From Streptomyces sp. NBC_01351 (lineage in GTDB: Bacteria; Actinomycetota; Actinomycetes; Streptomycetales; Streptomycetaceae), in NCBI RefSeq assembly GCF_036237315.1, contig NZ_CP108356.1, positions 8,003,501 to 8,067,500 on the forward strand: a stretch of 64,000 nt of DNA, in the 5' to 3' direction. Shown here piece after piece: positions 42,567-50,166 of this stretch (position 1 is its first letter; the number at the start of each line of letters is the position of its first letter). The translations under genes and the position numbers were made by a program. The notes beneath the pieces are model-generated. The model was not told where the DNA came from. It did not search any database and worked only from the letters and a program-made list of their open reading frames with translations.

Positions 42567-44327
42567 GTGCGGATAGAGCGTCATCAGGTGGGCGAGCAGG
42601 CCGTGTCGGCAGCGCGCGAGGACTTCACGAACCGGATCGGGGGCCAGGTGCGGTCCATGTCGCGGGCCGGTCGCATGGCCACCTACGAGTGGCAGTCGAT
42701 CGCCGACGAGTTCCTCGACTACCTGGGCGCCCTCTCCGTCGAGAAACCCGACCTCGACACCCCGGAGGCCAAGACCGCCCTCAAGGACGCCTCCGAAGCC
42801 GCGGCCGGCGCCGTCGCTTATGCGGCGTACCACCCGCACTGCAGCTTCCAGGTCTTCCTGGAGTACGTGAACTTCGGCATGAGCTACGACCCGGGTGAGG
42901 ATGCCCCCGAGGAGAGCATCAGGCCCGGGGAGTGGATCGACGCGCTGTGCCTGTCGGTACTCAGGGACAAAGCCAAGTGGCACGGCGAGGCCTTCCACTT
43001 CGCCCGGGAGAAGTTTGCCGAGCAGGCACAGGGAACGCCCGCCGGCGAGCTCGCCACAGGATTGATGGCCGTGGTCCTGGACGACACCGGCGACGACGAG
43101 GAGTACCCACCGAGCGCCCAGGCCAAGCTCGCGGCGGTCGACGCGGCCCTGGGGCGCATCCGTACCCGCGCAGGGGAGACGGGCGAGCCCCTCCTGGACA
43201 GGCCGGACAGCGTAGCGCTCAGCGCGCTGCGTGCCCTGGCTGCCGAGGACCGGGCGGCCTTCGACGCCGCATTGGCCGACCTCCTGGTCAGGCACACCAC
43301 CCTCCACAGCCCCTCCGCCTCCCCGAGCACCCTTCTCCCGCTTGTCCCCATCGCCCTCGCCGCGCTCGCCTACCGGACCCTTGGCTGGGTGCCTGCCGTC
43401 CGCTCCGACTACCTCCCGCACGCGCTGATCACCGGCTTCGAGAGTCGAGGCCCGCGAGTCGCGGGGTTCGGCCGGGACCGGCGGCCGGACGCGGTGGCCG
43501 CGCTCGCCGCAGGCCCGCTCGTGGTGGAGCGGCCGGCCTTCGACTGGACGGTGGGCCCGCATATCGAGGCCATGTACGAGGAGGGCATCCGGGAGGCCTT
43601 CACCCCCGCAGACGGGGAACCCCTCGCCGTCTGGCGGCTCGGCAGCGTCATGGACGATCAGGAGCGCCTCTTCAAGTGGCGCGCGGGAAGCCCCGGCGGC
43701 GGGTTCACTGACGCACAGCTCGCGAACCTTCGTCTGGCCTCCCAGACGGGAGCGGCCCTTTTCCGCATCGCCCTCGCGGAGCCGGGCACGGAGGCCGAGG
43801 TGACCATCGACGGCCGCAACCTGCGTTACCCGGCCGAGAGGAAGGAGGAAGCCGGCGCCCACAACTGGGAGAAGGCGACTGCCCTTGCCTTGATCACCGG
43901 TGTACGCGAGGACCTCGTCCCGCTGGTTCTCACCGGCCCTGCCTTCGCCCGCCCGGACGGCTCCGCCTTCAGCGCGTACCGCGAAGCTCTTCACGCCTAC
44001 CTGAAGGGCACTGATCCCGAACCGGCCGTGCGGCGCGCGCTGCAGCAGGCCGAGAAGGCCAAGGACTGGGGCTTCGCCATGCCGCCGGCCGTGCTGCTCT
44101 CGCAACTCGTGGAGGGCGACGAGGAGAGCTTCAACCTCGCCTTGGCCGACGCGCTCGAAGCCCACCGCGACTACTTTCAGGTCGCCGACCGCGCTGACGA
44201 TCCGGATGCGTCCTGCAACCTCGACATCCTCGCTCTGGCCTGCCACGCCCGCCGACGGGGCTGGGACATCCGCGTCGAATCTCCCTACCTTCCGCAAGGT
44301 CTCCTGCGCGCCGCTGATCCCTTCTAG
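42567..44327 (+). CDS. Imm49-family immunity-type protein
   Basis: A 586-residue soluble, largely helical protein beginning MRIERHQVGEQAVSAAREDF, with WIDALCLSVLRDKAKWHGEA and AKDWGFAMPPAVLLSQLVEG. The overall text and size match Streptomyces proteins named immunity 49 family. Imm49 was defined from genes next to polymorphic toxins. AAGGAG seven bases before the GTG supports the start. It is divergent from the SUKH gene, with no toxin gene seen nearby. The family name is from recognition, not a search. Confidence 0.6.
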   Translation: MRIERHQVGEQAVSAAREDFTNRIGGQVRSMSRAGRMATYEWQSIADEFLDYLGALSVEKPDLDTPEAKTALKDASEAAAGAVAYAAYHPHCSFQVFLEYVNFGMSYDPGEDAPEESIRPGEWIDALCLSVLRDKAKWHGEAFHFAREKFAEQAQGTPAGELATGLMAVVLDDTGDDEEYPPSAQAKLAAVDAALGRIRTRAGETGEPLLDRPDSVALSALRALAAEDRAAFDAALADLLVRHTTLHSPSASPSTLLPLVPIALAALAYRTLGWVPAVRSDYLPHALITGFESRGPRVAGFGRDRRPDAVAALAAGPLVVERPAFDWTVGPHIEAMYEEGIREAFTPADGEPLAVWRLGSVMDDQERLFKWRAGSPGGGFTDAQLANLRLASQTGAALFRIALAEPGTEAEVTIDGRNLRYPAERKEEAGAHNWEKATALALITGVREDLVPLVLTGPAFARPDGSAFSAYREALHAYLKGTDPEPAVRRALQQAEKAKDWGFAMPPAVLLSQLVEGDEESFNLALADALEAHRDYFQVADRADDPDASCNLDILALACHARRRGWDIRVESPYLPQGLLRAADPF

Positions 44328-44514
44328 GGCGGGGTCCGCGGCCCCGACGACGCACGCCTGCTTCTGATCGCCGAGGGTCCCCGGCCACGGTCGGCCGACT
44401 GACGCTGCTGGGGCGCTCGACGGCAACCGCGCGGGAAGGGCCTTCAGGCGAGCGATGCGTCCAGATGAATGTGCTCAATTGCGCTCGCTGTCCAGGCGCG
44501 TGGCTGACCGGTAG

Positions 44515-45327
44515 GTGCGGTCGACTCGCGGCATGTCGACGGGAACGACCGCCCCGGATATTCAGATGACAGACGTCGCGGGGTCCTGGCAACATCAGCC
44601 GGCCGTACCGACCGGACGGATTCATCGGAGGATCACCACGTCCAGCAACCCGTACCTGATGCCCCGCCTGCTGACGTGGTCGGAGGTTGCCCCTGACCGG
44701 CATGCCTTCGCCTGGAGCAGCGAGGAGGCGGCTGAGGTCACTGCCGAAGTCCTTGCGCTGGTTCCCTCCGAGGGCGCCTACTCGGCGGATCGGTTCGAGT
44801 TCGTCGTCCAGGTGACGGACTTGCTGGTGGCCCGCTACGGACGGTGGGCGTGCGGATGGCACTGGGCGGTCGGCGAGGGCGGTAATGGTGGCGTCGTCCA
44901 GAGCTGGTGCTGTGACTTCCACTCACTCCTGGACGGCCCGGAAGCCACGGCCGCGACCGTCGCGGCCTCGCTCCTGGAGTGGCGTGACTGGCTGGAGGAG
45001 CTGGCCGAGCGCTTCATCGAGCTCGCGCCGGCGGCCGACGCGGGTGCGGAGGACCGTAGCTGGCACGTGCAGCGAGCTGCGAGCCGACTGGTGACCTTGT
45101 CCGTGGACCGCACGTGTGCCCAGGACGGCTGGTACGGGCTCTGCAAGCGAGTGCTGACCTGGTACCTCTCCTCAACCGGCATCGAGGGCGAGGAAGCGGC
45201 CAAGCTGGTGGAGAGTGCAGTCGGCGGCCGGTTCAAGAGCTGGTCCGTACCGAGCTACACCACAGTCGACGCGGTCGTGGAGGATCTGGCCTTCACCGCA
45301 ACCGGACATCGGCCTGCCTTACCGTGA
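44515..45327 (+). CDS. Hypothetical protein (up to 270 aa)
   Basis: The conserved-looking part begins around residue 44 (SSNPYLMPRLLTWSEVAPDR) and continues with ADRFEFVVQVTDLLVARYGR, then WACGWHWAVGEGG. A strong GGAGG sits at ~44635, just before an ATC-ACC-ACG run where a start codon would be expected; the nearest in-frame ATG is 44659. The true start may have been lost or be non-standard. No family recognised. Its TGA overlaps a GTG of a following truncated frame (GTGA at 45324). Confidence 0.5.
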   Translation: MRSTRGMSTGTTAPDIQMTDVAGSWQHQPAVPTGRIHRRITTSSNPYLMPRLLTWSEVAPDRHAFAWSSEEAAEVTAEVLALVPSEGAYSADRFEFVVQVTDLLVARYGRWACGWHWAVGEGGNGGVVQSWCCDFHSLLDGPEATAATVAASLLEWRDWLEELAERFIELAPAADAGAEDRSWHVQRAASRLVTLSVDRTCAQDGWYGLCKRVLTWYLSSTGIEGEEAAKLVESAVGGRFKSWSVPSYTTVDAVVEDLAFTATGHRPALP

Positions 45328-45572
45328 CTACTGACTCCCTCGCCTTCTGGTGCCCGGTCAGGGACGACGCCGACTGGGCGTCTGCCGGCACCGGACTCCA
45401 GCTCCCCCCCCGCCCGTCGCTCCCAACTCGTCTTGGACCACTACCTCGAAGCCCTCTTCCGCAAGCCCGGGGCCTTCCCCGGCGCGATCGCGCTGGAACA
45501 GGCCCGTTCAGCAGGTGGGTTCCTCGGGCGGCTGGTCCGGGCGGATCCCTGTGAGGGACAATGCTCGGTATG
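45324..45572 (+). pseudogene. Truncated gene fused to IS21-type transposase remnant
   Basis: A GTG at 45324, overlapping the previous stop, begins MTTDSLAFWCPVRDDADWAS, which loses sense at a C8 run near 45405. In the next frame QLVLDHYLEALFRKPGAFPG and AIALEQARSAGGF resemble the C-terminus of IS21 IstA transposases (LDHYLExLxRKPGALPGxxAL). The host gene appears to have been cut by the insertion. Confidence 0.45.
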
Positions 45573-45653
45573 ACGACTTGAAGAGCACCGGCCGGGCGAC
45601 AGCATTGGCGCAAGGTCGGGAGCTGGGACACGGTTCCCGACGGTGATCGATGG

Positions 45654-45917
45654 GTGTGCGCCGCCTGCGGAACGCCCGTCCGCTCGTACCAGTACCGCTT
45701 CTATCCGCCCGAGTCCTCCATGTTCGAGCGGTGCATCGGACTCGCCTGGTGTTCCAGTTGCAGGATCTACTCCGGAAACATGGTGTACGTCCCGCGGAAG
45801 CGAGTACTGGTCGACCTCCTCGCCTCTCTCCCTTCCGATGAGCGAGAGAGGATCATGCGTTCGGAAAGGCGAGTGGTCGAATTCCTGGACCGCCAGACCC
45901 GGGGCGGCAGAGGTTAG
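45654..45917 (+). CDS. Hypothetical protein with zinc-ribbon-like Cys pairs
   Basis: CAACGTPV and later CIGLAWCSSCR give two pairs of cysteines in an 87-residue frame; the C-terminus is helical (SDERERIMRSERRVVEFLDR). The same frame reads sensibly upstream (RKVGSWDTVPDGDRWV) to a TGA near 45580 without a start codon, so the gene may have lost its 5' end in the neighbouring rearrangement. GTG 45654 is the only usual start in frame. Confidence 0.45.
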   Translation: MCAACGTPVRSYQYRFYPPESSMFERCIGLAWCSSCRIYSGNMVYVPRKRVLVDLLASLPSDERERIMRSERRVVEFLDRQTRGGRG

Positions 45918-46016
45918 GGTCGGCGGCGTGCGGCGACCAGGAGAGGCCGCGCGCGTAGCAGCAGCGGTTTCCCCGTAGTCGCTGCAACAGGTGTGGTGTA
46001 TCGCCGGTTAGGTGGG

Positions 46017-47231
46017 TTATTCGCTGTGGGGACGGGCCCCGAGGGCCGTGACTGCGGCAGTGATCGACACCGCGGCGAGCAGTGCGAACAGTGCGGGGTA
46101 GCCGCCGAGGGGTCCGGCCAGGACTGCGCCGGCGAAGGGGGCGAGGGCGGCTGCGGCGTGGGCTGGTGCGCCGAGGAGTCCGGAGAGTCGGCCGTAGTGG
46201 GTGGTGCCCCAGCGGTCGGTGACGGCGGTGGCCTGGAGGAGGGTGAGGTTGCCCCGGATCACCCCGGCAAGGACGGATACCACGATGAGTAGGGCGTAGG
46301 GGCCGGCCACGGTGGCGAGGGCTGCGGTGGTGAGGGCGCCGAGCGCGACCAGGGTGACGGTGCGGGCGGTGACACCGAAGTGGCGCGAGAGGGTCGCGTA
46401 CAGGGTGCGGCCGAGAGTCTGGCCCGCGCCTCCGAGTCCGAGGGCCCACGCGGCTTCGGTGATGGTGTAGCCGCGTTCGAGGAGCAGGGGGACGAGGCCG
46501 ATGACGACGGCGTACATCGCGAACGCCGAGAGGGTGAAGGTGACGGCCAGCATCCAGAACGCCCGGCTCCGCACCACCCCCTCGTGGCCGCCGGTGAGGT
46601 GCGGCGGGCTCGGAGGGGCGGGCGGCCAGGGGGCTTTGAGGGCGAGGGCGTGGGCCGGGACGGTGAGCACCGCGAGGATGCCGGCGAGGACTGTGTAGGT
46701 GGCGCGCCACGACATGTGGTCGGCGAGGATCGCGGTGAGGGGTGCGAAGACGGTGGAGGCGAGTCCGCCGGCGAGGGTGACGATGGTGAGGGCGCGGATG
46801 TGGTCGGGGGCCCACCAGCGGGTGAGGGCGGCGAAGGCGGGCTGGTAGAAGATGGCGGCCATCGCCGCTCCGGCCAGCAGCCATCCGGCGAAGAAGACGG
46901 CCAGGTTGGGGGCTGCGGCGATCACCAGCAGGCTCAGGGAGCCCAGGACAGAGCCTGCCGTCATGACGGTGCGGGGCCCGCGGTGGTCCAGGATGCGGCC
47001 CACGTAGATCCCGGCGATGGCGGAGACGACGAGGGCTGAGGAGAAGGCTGCGGTGGTCGCGCCCGTGCTCCAGCCGGTATCGGCGGTGATGGCGGGGTTG
47101 AGGACGGGGAAGGCGTAGTAGACGATGCCCCAGCTGGTGATCTGGGTGAGGCAGAGGGCGGGCAGGACGGCGCGGGGCCGCGACAGGACCCCCGTCCCGG
47201 TCGCGGCCCCGCCGCTTTGAAAGTCGGTCAC
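46017..47231 (-). CDS. MFS transporter in the arsenic island
   Basis: 404 residues, twelve membrane segments: LCLTQITSWGIVYYAFPVLN, then VVSAIAGIYVGRILDHRGPR (motif A region) and IVTLAGGLASTVFAPLTAIL. The GTG at 47231 lies one base after the stop of the FAD oxidoreductase, so translation is coupled. Together with the FAD enzyme and the CC-rich peptide it forms an operon divergent from arsR-arsN1, which suggests export of an arsenical or its conjugate; this is inferred from context. The protein is a general MFS member, not ArsB or Acr3. Confidence 0.82.
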   Translation of the reverse strand: MTDFQSGGAATGTGVLSRPRAVLPALCLTQITSWGIVYYAFPVLNPAITADTGWSTGATTAAFSSALVVSAIAGIYVGRILDHRGPRTVMTAGSVLGSLSLLVIAAAPNLAVFFAGWLLAGAAMAAIFYQPAFAALTRWWAPDHIRALTIVTLAGGLASTVFAPLTAILADHMSWRATYTVLAGILAVLTVPAHALALKAPWPPAPPSPPHLTGGHEGVVRSRAFWMLAVTFTLSAFAMYAVVIGLVPLLLERGYTITEAAWALGLGGAGQTLGRTLYATLSRHFGVTARTVTLVALGALTTAALATVAGPYALLIVVSVLAGVIRGNLTLLQATAVTDRWGTTHYGRLSGLLGAPAHAAAALAPFAGAVLAGPLGGYPALFALLAAVSITAAVTALGARPHSE

Positions 47232-47232
47232 C

Positions 47233-48600
47233 TCAGCAGCCGCCGGAGGCGGCGGGCGCGGCGCCGATGGTGAGGGTGGCCGGGGCTGCGCAGCAGCCGC
47301 CCCCGTCGTTCTGCTCGGAGGCTTCCGGCTCGTCGAAGAGGCCCGCGCCACCGCACACGCCCGTCTCGGGGAGGGTGAGTTCGACGCGTTCGGCCGCTCC
47401 GCGGTCGCCGGCGAAGGCGGCCGCGATGGAGCGGACCTGCTCGTAACCGGTCATTGCGAGGAAGGTCGGGGCGCGCCCGTAGGACTTCATGCCGACGAGG
47501 TAGACGTCCTTCTCCGGGTGGGAGAGCTCGTTCACGCCGTGCGGGTAGACCGTGCCGCAGGACTGCTGGTTCGGGTCGATCAGCGGCGCCAGTTCGACCG
47601 GCGCCTGGAGGCGCTCGTCGAGACCGAGACGCAGCTCGTCCAGGAAGCCGAGGTCGGGGCGGAAGCCGGTCAGGACGATGACCTCGTCGACCGGCTCCAG
47701 GCGACGCCCGTCCTCCCCGACGAGGACCATGCGGCCCTCGCCGTCACGCTCGAAGGCATCTGTGCGGAAGCCGGTGACGGCGTCGGCGTACCCGCCGTCG
47801 ACGGCGGCCTTCGCGGCGAGACCGAGAGCCCCGCGGGCGGGCAGCTGGTCGGCCTCGCCACCTCCGAAGGTGGAGCCGGAGATCCCGCGGCGCAGGAGCC
47901 ACGTCGCGTGCGTGCCCGTGCCGTCGGCAGACTTGGCGAGGTCGGCGAGGTAGGCGAGGGCCGTGAAGGCGGAGGCGCCGGAGCCGATGACGGCGGTCCG
48001 CTTTCCGGCGTAACGGGCGCGGACGGCCGGGTCCTTGAGATCCGGGATGCGGTAGGTGATGCGATCCGTCAACGCCTTCTCACCGACGGCGGGCAGGCCG
48101 CTGCCGCCCGCCGGGCTGGGGGTGGACCAGGTGCCGGAGGCGTCGATGACCGCGCGGGCCAGGACCCGCTGCTCGCGGCCGTCGGCGCTCTCGTAGTGGA
48201 CGAGGAAGGGCTGGGCCTCGCGGTCGGCGTCGACGACGCGGTCGCGGCCGGTGCGGGAGACGCCGGTGACGTGGGCGTCGTAGCGCACCTGCTCGCCGAG
48301 GACGTCGGCCAGCGGCTGGAGGTAAAGGTCGGCCCAGTCTCCACCGGAGGGGTAGGTGGCCTCGGCAGGCTTGGTCCACCCGGTTGGGGCCAGGAGCTTC
48401 TCGGCGGCCGGGTCGACGACCTCGCCCCAACGCGAGAACAGCCGCACATGGGCCCACTCGCGCACGGCGGCCCCGGCAACCGGGCCGGCTTCCAGGACGA
48501 GGGGTTCCAGGCCGCGGTCGACGAGGTGGGCTGCGGCCGCGAGTCCGACGGGTCCGGCCCCGATGACGACGACGGGCAGCTCGGTGGTGGTCTCGCTCAT
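47233..48600 (-). CDS. FAD-dependent oxidoreductase with Cys-rich tail
   Basis: 455 residues. VVVIGAGPVGLAAAAHLVDR is the N-terminal FAD motif and RTAVIGSGASAFTALAYLAD the NAD(P)H motif, as in flavin monooxygenases and related enzymes. VILTGFRPDLGFLDEL and VYLVGMKSYGRAPTFLAMTG are later cofactor regions. The C-terminus carries ETGVCGG, then GGGCCAAP and a terminal SGGC, unusual for the fold and reminiscent of thiol metal(loid)-binding tails. GGAGA precedes the ATG. The gene stands between the CC-rich peptide and the MFS transporter. Confidence 0.82.
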   Translation of the reverse strand: MSETTTELPVVVIGAGPVGLAAAAHLVDRGLEPLVLEAGPVAGAAVREWAHVRLFSRWGEVVDPAAEKLLAPTGWTKPAEATYPSGGDWADLYLQPLADVLGEQVRYDAHVTGVSRTGRDRVVDADREAQPFLVHYESADGREQRVLARAVIDASGTWSTPSPAGGSGLPAVGEKALTDRITYRIPDLKDPAVRARYAGKRTAVIGSGASAFTALAYLADLAKSADGTGTHATWLLRRGISGSTFGGGEADQLPARGALGLAAKAAVDGGYADAVTGFRTDAFERDGEGRMVLVGEDGRRLEPVDEVIVLTGFRPDLGFLDELRLGLDERLQAPVELAPLIDPNQQSCGTVYPHGVNELSHPEKDVYLVGMKSYGRAPTFLAMTGYEQVRSIAAAFAGDRGAAERVELTLPETGVCGGAGLFDEPEASEQNDGGGCCAAPATLTIGAAPAASGGC

Positions 48601-48621
48601 GGCATGTCTCCGGGTCTTCTT

Positions 48622-48642
48622 GCAGGCAGGCAGGCAGGCAGG
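48622..48642. repeat. Tetranucleotide tandem repeat (GCAG)5
   Basis: Five perfect copies of GCAG plus one base in the 63-base gap between the CC-rich peptide gene and the FAD oxidoreductase. Such tracts can change length by slippage. Confidence 0.85.
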
Positions 48643-48663
48643 CGGTTGGGCGGTGCTTGGTGG

Positions 48664-48885
48664 TCAGCAGCAGCCGGCGCCGGCGCCGGCGCCGGTCGCG
48701 ACGGCTTCGCGCTTGGCCTGCGGGTCGCAGCAGGCTCCGGCTGCTTCCGCGCCCTTGCTGGTGCCACAGCACGGTGAGGACTGGGCGGGGGCCACGTCTG
48801 CGGCGGGCTGTGCGGGGGAGGGGCCGCAACAGGAGCCTGCCGTCGCGGTGTGGTTTGGGCTGGTGGGGGTGACCGGCTCGTTCAT
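48664..48885 (-). CDS. Small CC-rich peptide of the arsenic island (73 aa)
   Basis: The product has four vicinal cysteine pairs (Cys19-20 in GSCCGP, 39-40 in SPCCGT, 52-53 in GACCDP, and the last two residues GCC) in an Ala/Pro/Gly background without secondary-structure signature. GGGAG lies six bases before the ATG at 48885. Vicinal thiols bind As(III) and Sb(III) tightly, so a metalloid buffer or chaperone passing arsenic to the downstream FAD enzyme and MFS exporter is plausible; this is inference. It is not recognisably ArsD or a classical metallothionein. Confidence 0.7.
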   Translation of the reverse strand: MNEPVTPTSPNHTATAGSCCGPSPAQPAADVAPAQSSPCCGTSKGAEAAGACCDPQAKREAVATGAGAGAGCC

Positions 48886-48942
48886 GACGACTCCCTGGTG
48901 TTTCGAAGTTTGTCGATGGCTTCGCGTGATCAGCATGCCCTC

Positions 48943-48964
48943 TGTATCGACAGGCGTCAACATA
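48943..48964. promoter_or_regulatory. Candidate ArsR-type operator before the CC-peptide operon
   Basis: On the minus strand TATGTTGAC and GTCGATACA form an imperfect inverted repeat (6 of 9) separated by four bases, with TTGACG placed as a -35. It lies ~58 bases before the CC-peptide start. Confidence 0.4.
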
Positions 48965-49045
48965 GACATTCATCTAATTCTTGGAGGGTTGTCGTGGAGC
49001 ACCTGCAAGCCGTCGTTATGGGAGGCCGGCAGTCGGGACCGGCGT

Positions 49046-49139
49046 CCGCGTATGCAGGCCCTCGGGCGTCCCGTCCGCCTGCGCCTGTTCTCCGCCGTCG
49101 CCTCCCGCGAGAGCGGGGAAGCGTGCGTGTGTGACATCT
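49046..49139 (+). pseudogene. Remnant of a classical As(III)-sensing ArsR
   Basis: The frame reads MQALGRPVRLRLFSAVASRE then SGEACVCDI, the N-terminal half of an ArsR repressor with the CVC metalloid-binding motif. It lacks both a proper start and the recognition helix; sense ends at ~49140. It lies directly upstream of the intact arsR. Confidence 0.75.
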
Positions 49140-49186
49140 GGTGTAGGGCCGCGTGTGGGGTGCGTACTACTGGCGCCCGCGACATT

Positions 49187-49211
49187 CATCGATTATCGTC
49201 GATAAACGATG
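49187..49211. promoter_or_regulatory. 25-base ArsR operator overlapping the arsR start codon
   Basis: CATCGATTATCG and CGATAAACGATG are complementary arms around a central T with one mismatched pair. The ATG of arsR is the last three bases, so a bound repressor would cover the start. No Shine-Dalgarno is present, which suggests a leaderless or very short-leader mRNA. Confidence 0.75.
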
Positions 49212-49535
49212 AAGACCAGCCTGCCGCTCAGTGAAGAAGACGCCCACACGTACGCGGGCTGGTTCAAAGCCCTGGCCGATCCCACCCGTGTACGGCTGCT
49301 CCACCTGCTGGCCGGCGAGGACCGCGCGATGAGCGTGGGCGAGATCGTCACGCGGGCCGAGGTCGGCCAGTCGACGGTCTCGCACCACCTCAAGATCCTC
49401 GCCGAGGCGCGGTTCGTGCTCGCCGAGAAGCAGGGCACCTCCACCCTCTATACGGTCAACCACACCTGCCTGACCGTCTTCCCCCGCGCCATACGCGCGA
49501 TCCTCGGCGAAGAGGTACCGGCCAATGGCTGCTGA
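49209..49535 (+). CDS. arsR: ArsR-family repressor (no CVC motif)
   Basis: 108 residues with a winged helix: WFKALADPTRVRLLHLLAGE, VGQSTVSHHLKILAEARFVL, EKQGTSTLYTVN. The usual As(III) site ELCVCDL is replaced by SVGEIV; cysteines occur only at the C-terminal side (HTCLTV and the terminal NGC), so the sensor site differs from the E. coli type. It overlaps arsN1 by 11 bases and is preceded by a palindrome covering its own start, indicating autorepression. Confidence 0.87.
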   Translation: MKTSLPLSEEDAHTYAGWFKALADPTRVRLLHLLAGEDRAMSVGEIVTRAEVGQSTVSHHLKILAEARFVLAEKQGTSTLYTVNHTCLTVFPRAIRAILGEEVPANGC

Positions 49536-50025
49536 GATCAATATTGCGGCGCTGGCGCCGACGCACGCGGAGCAAGTACGGGCGATCTACCAGTCCGGGA
49601 TCGACGAAGGCAACGCCACCTTCGAAACCACCGCCCCGACCTGGGAGGCATTCGACGACGCCAAGCTGCCGGACCACCGCTTCGCCGCGACGGACGAGGG
49701 CGGCAACGTCCTTGGTTGGATCGCCGTGACCGCGGTATCGGATCGATGCGCTTACGCGGGCGTGGTCGAGCATTCCGTGTACGTCGACCCGGCCGCGCGA
49801 GGCCGTGGCGTCGCCCGCGCTCTGCTCCAGGCGCTGATCGCCTCGACCGAAGCGGCGGGCATCTGGACGATCCAGTCCGGCATCTTCCCCGAGAACGCTG
49901 CCAGCCTCGCCGTCCACGCACGCGCCGGCTTCCGGGTCATCGGCACACGTGAGCGCATCGGCCGCCACAACGGTGTCTGGCGCGATGTGGTCTTGCTCGA
50001 GCGCCGGAGCCCGCTGATCAGCTGA
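49525..50025 (+). CDS. arsN1: ArsN1-type N-acetyltransferase (arsinothricin/phosphinothricin class)
   Basis: 166 residues. AALAPTHAEQVRAIYQSGID and GNATFETTAPTWEAFDDAKL is the typical start of phosphinothricin-type acetyltransferases. SVYVDPAARGRGVARALLQA is the acetyl-CoA loop, and GIFPENAASLAVHARAGFRV, IGTRERIGRHNGVWRDVVLL is the diagnostic C-terminus. ArsN1 enzymes acetylate the alpha-amino group of arsinothricin, and often phosphinothricin. The start overlaps arsR, so its expression follows the ArsR switch. Assignment to ArsN1 rather than another PAT relative rests on motif plus context. Confidence 0.82.
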   Translation: MAAEINIAALAPTHAEQVRAIYQSGIDEGNATFETTAPTWEAFDDAKLPDHRFAATDEGGNVLGWIAVTAVSDRCAYAGVVEHSVYVDPAARGRGVARALLQALIASTEAAGIWTIQSGIFPENAASLAVHARAGFRVIGTRERIGRHNGVWRDVVLLERRSPLIS

Positions 50026-50149
50026 GCCCGCTGTTCAGGGTGACTCGGCGGCGCAGGGAGTCAGTGCCGACTCGCTGACGCTGCGGGGCAGCCGCGCGAA
50101 GACGTGGGCGAGGACGAGCAGCACCCGCACGATCATGTAGCCGAGGAGC

Positions 50150-50164
50150 CCGCCCCCGGGGCGG
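50150..50164 (-). terminator. Hairpin after arsO
   Basis: CCGCCCC and GGGGCGG pair directly after the arsO stop codon. Confidence 0.55.
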
Positions 50165-50166
50165 TT

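Noticed and set aside
42552..44426. 624-codon frame opposite Imm49
   Set aside because: Shadow; the plus strand has the better start signal and protein-like composition.
50028..50126. 33-codon minus-strand frame (MIVRVLLVLAHVFARLP...) after arsO
   Set aside because: Lies beyond the arsO hairpin, has no ribosome binding site and matches nothing recognised.
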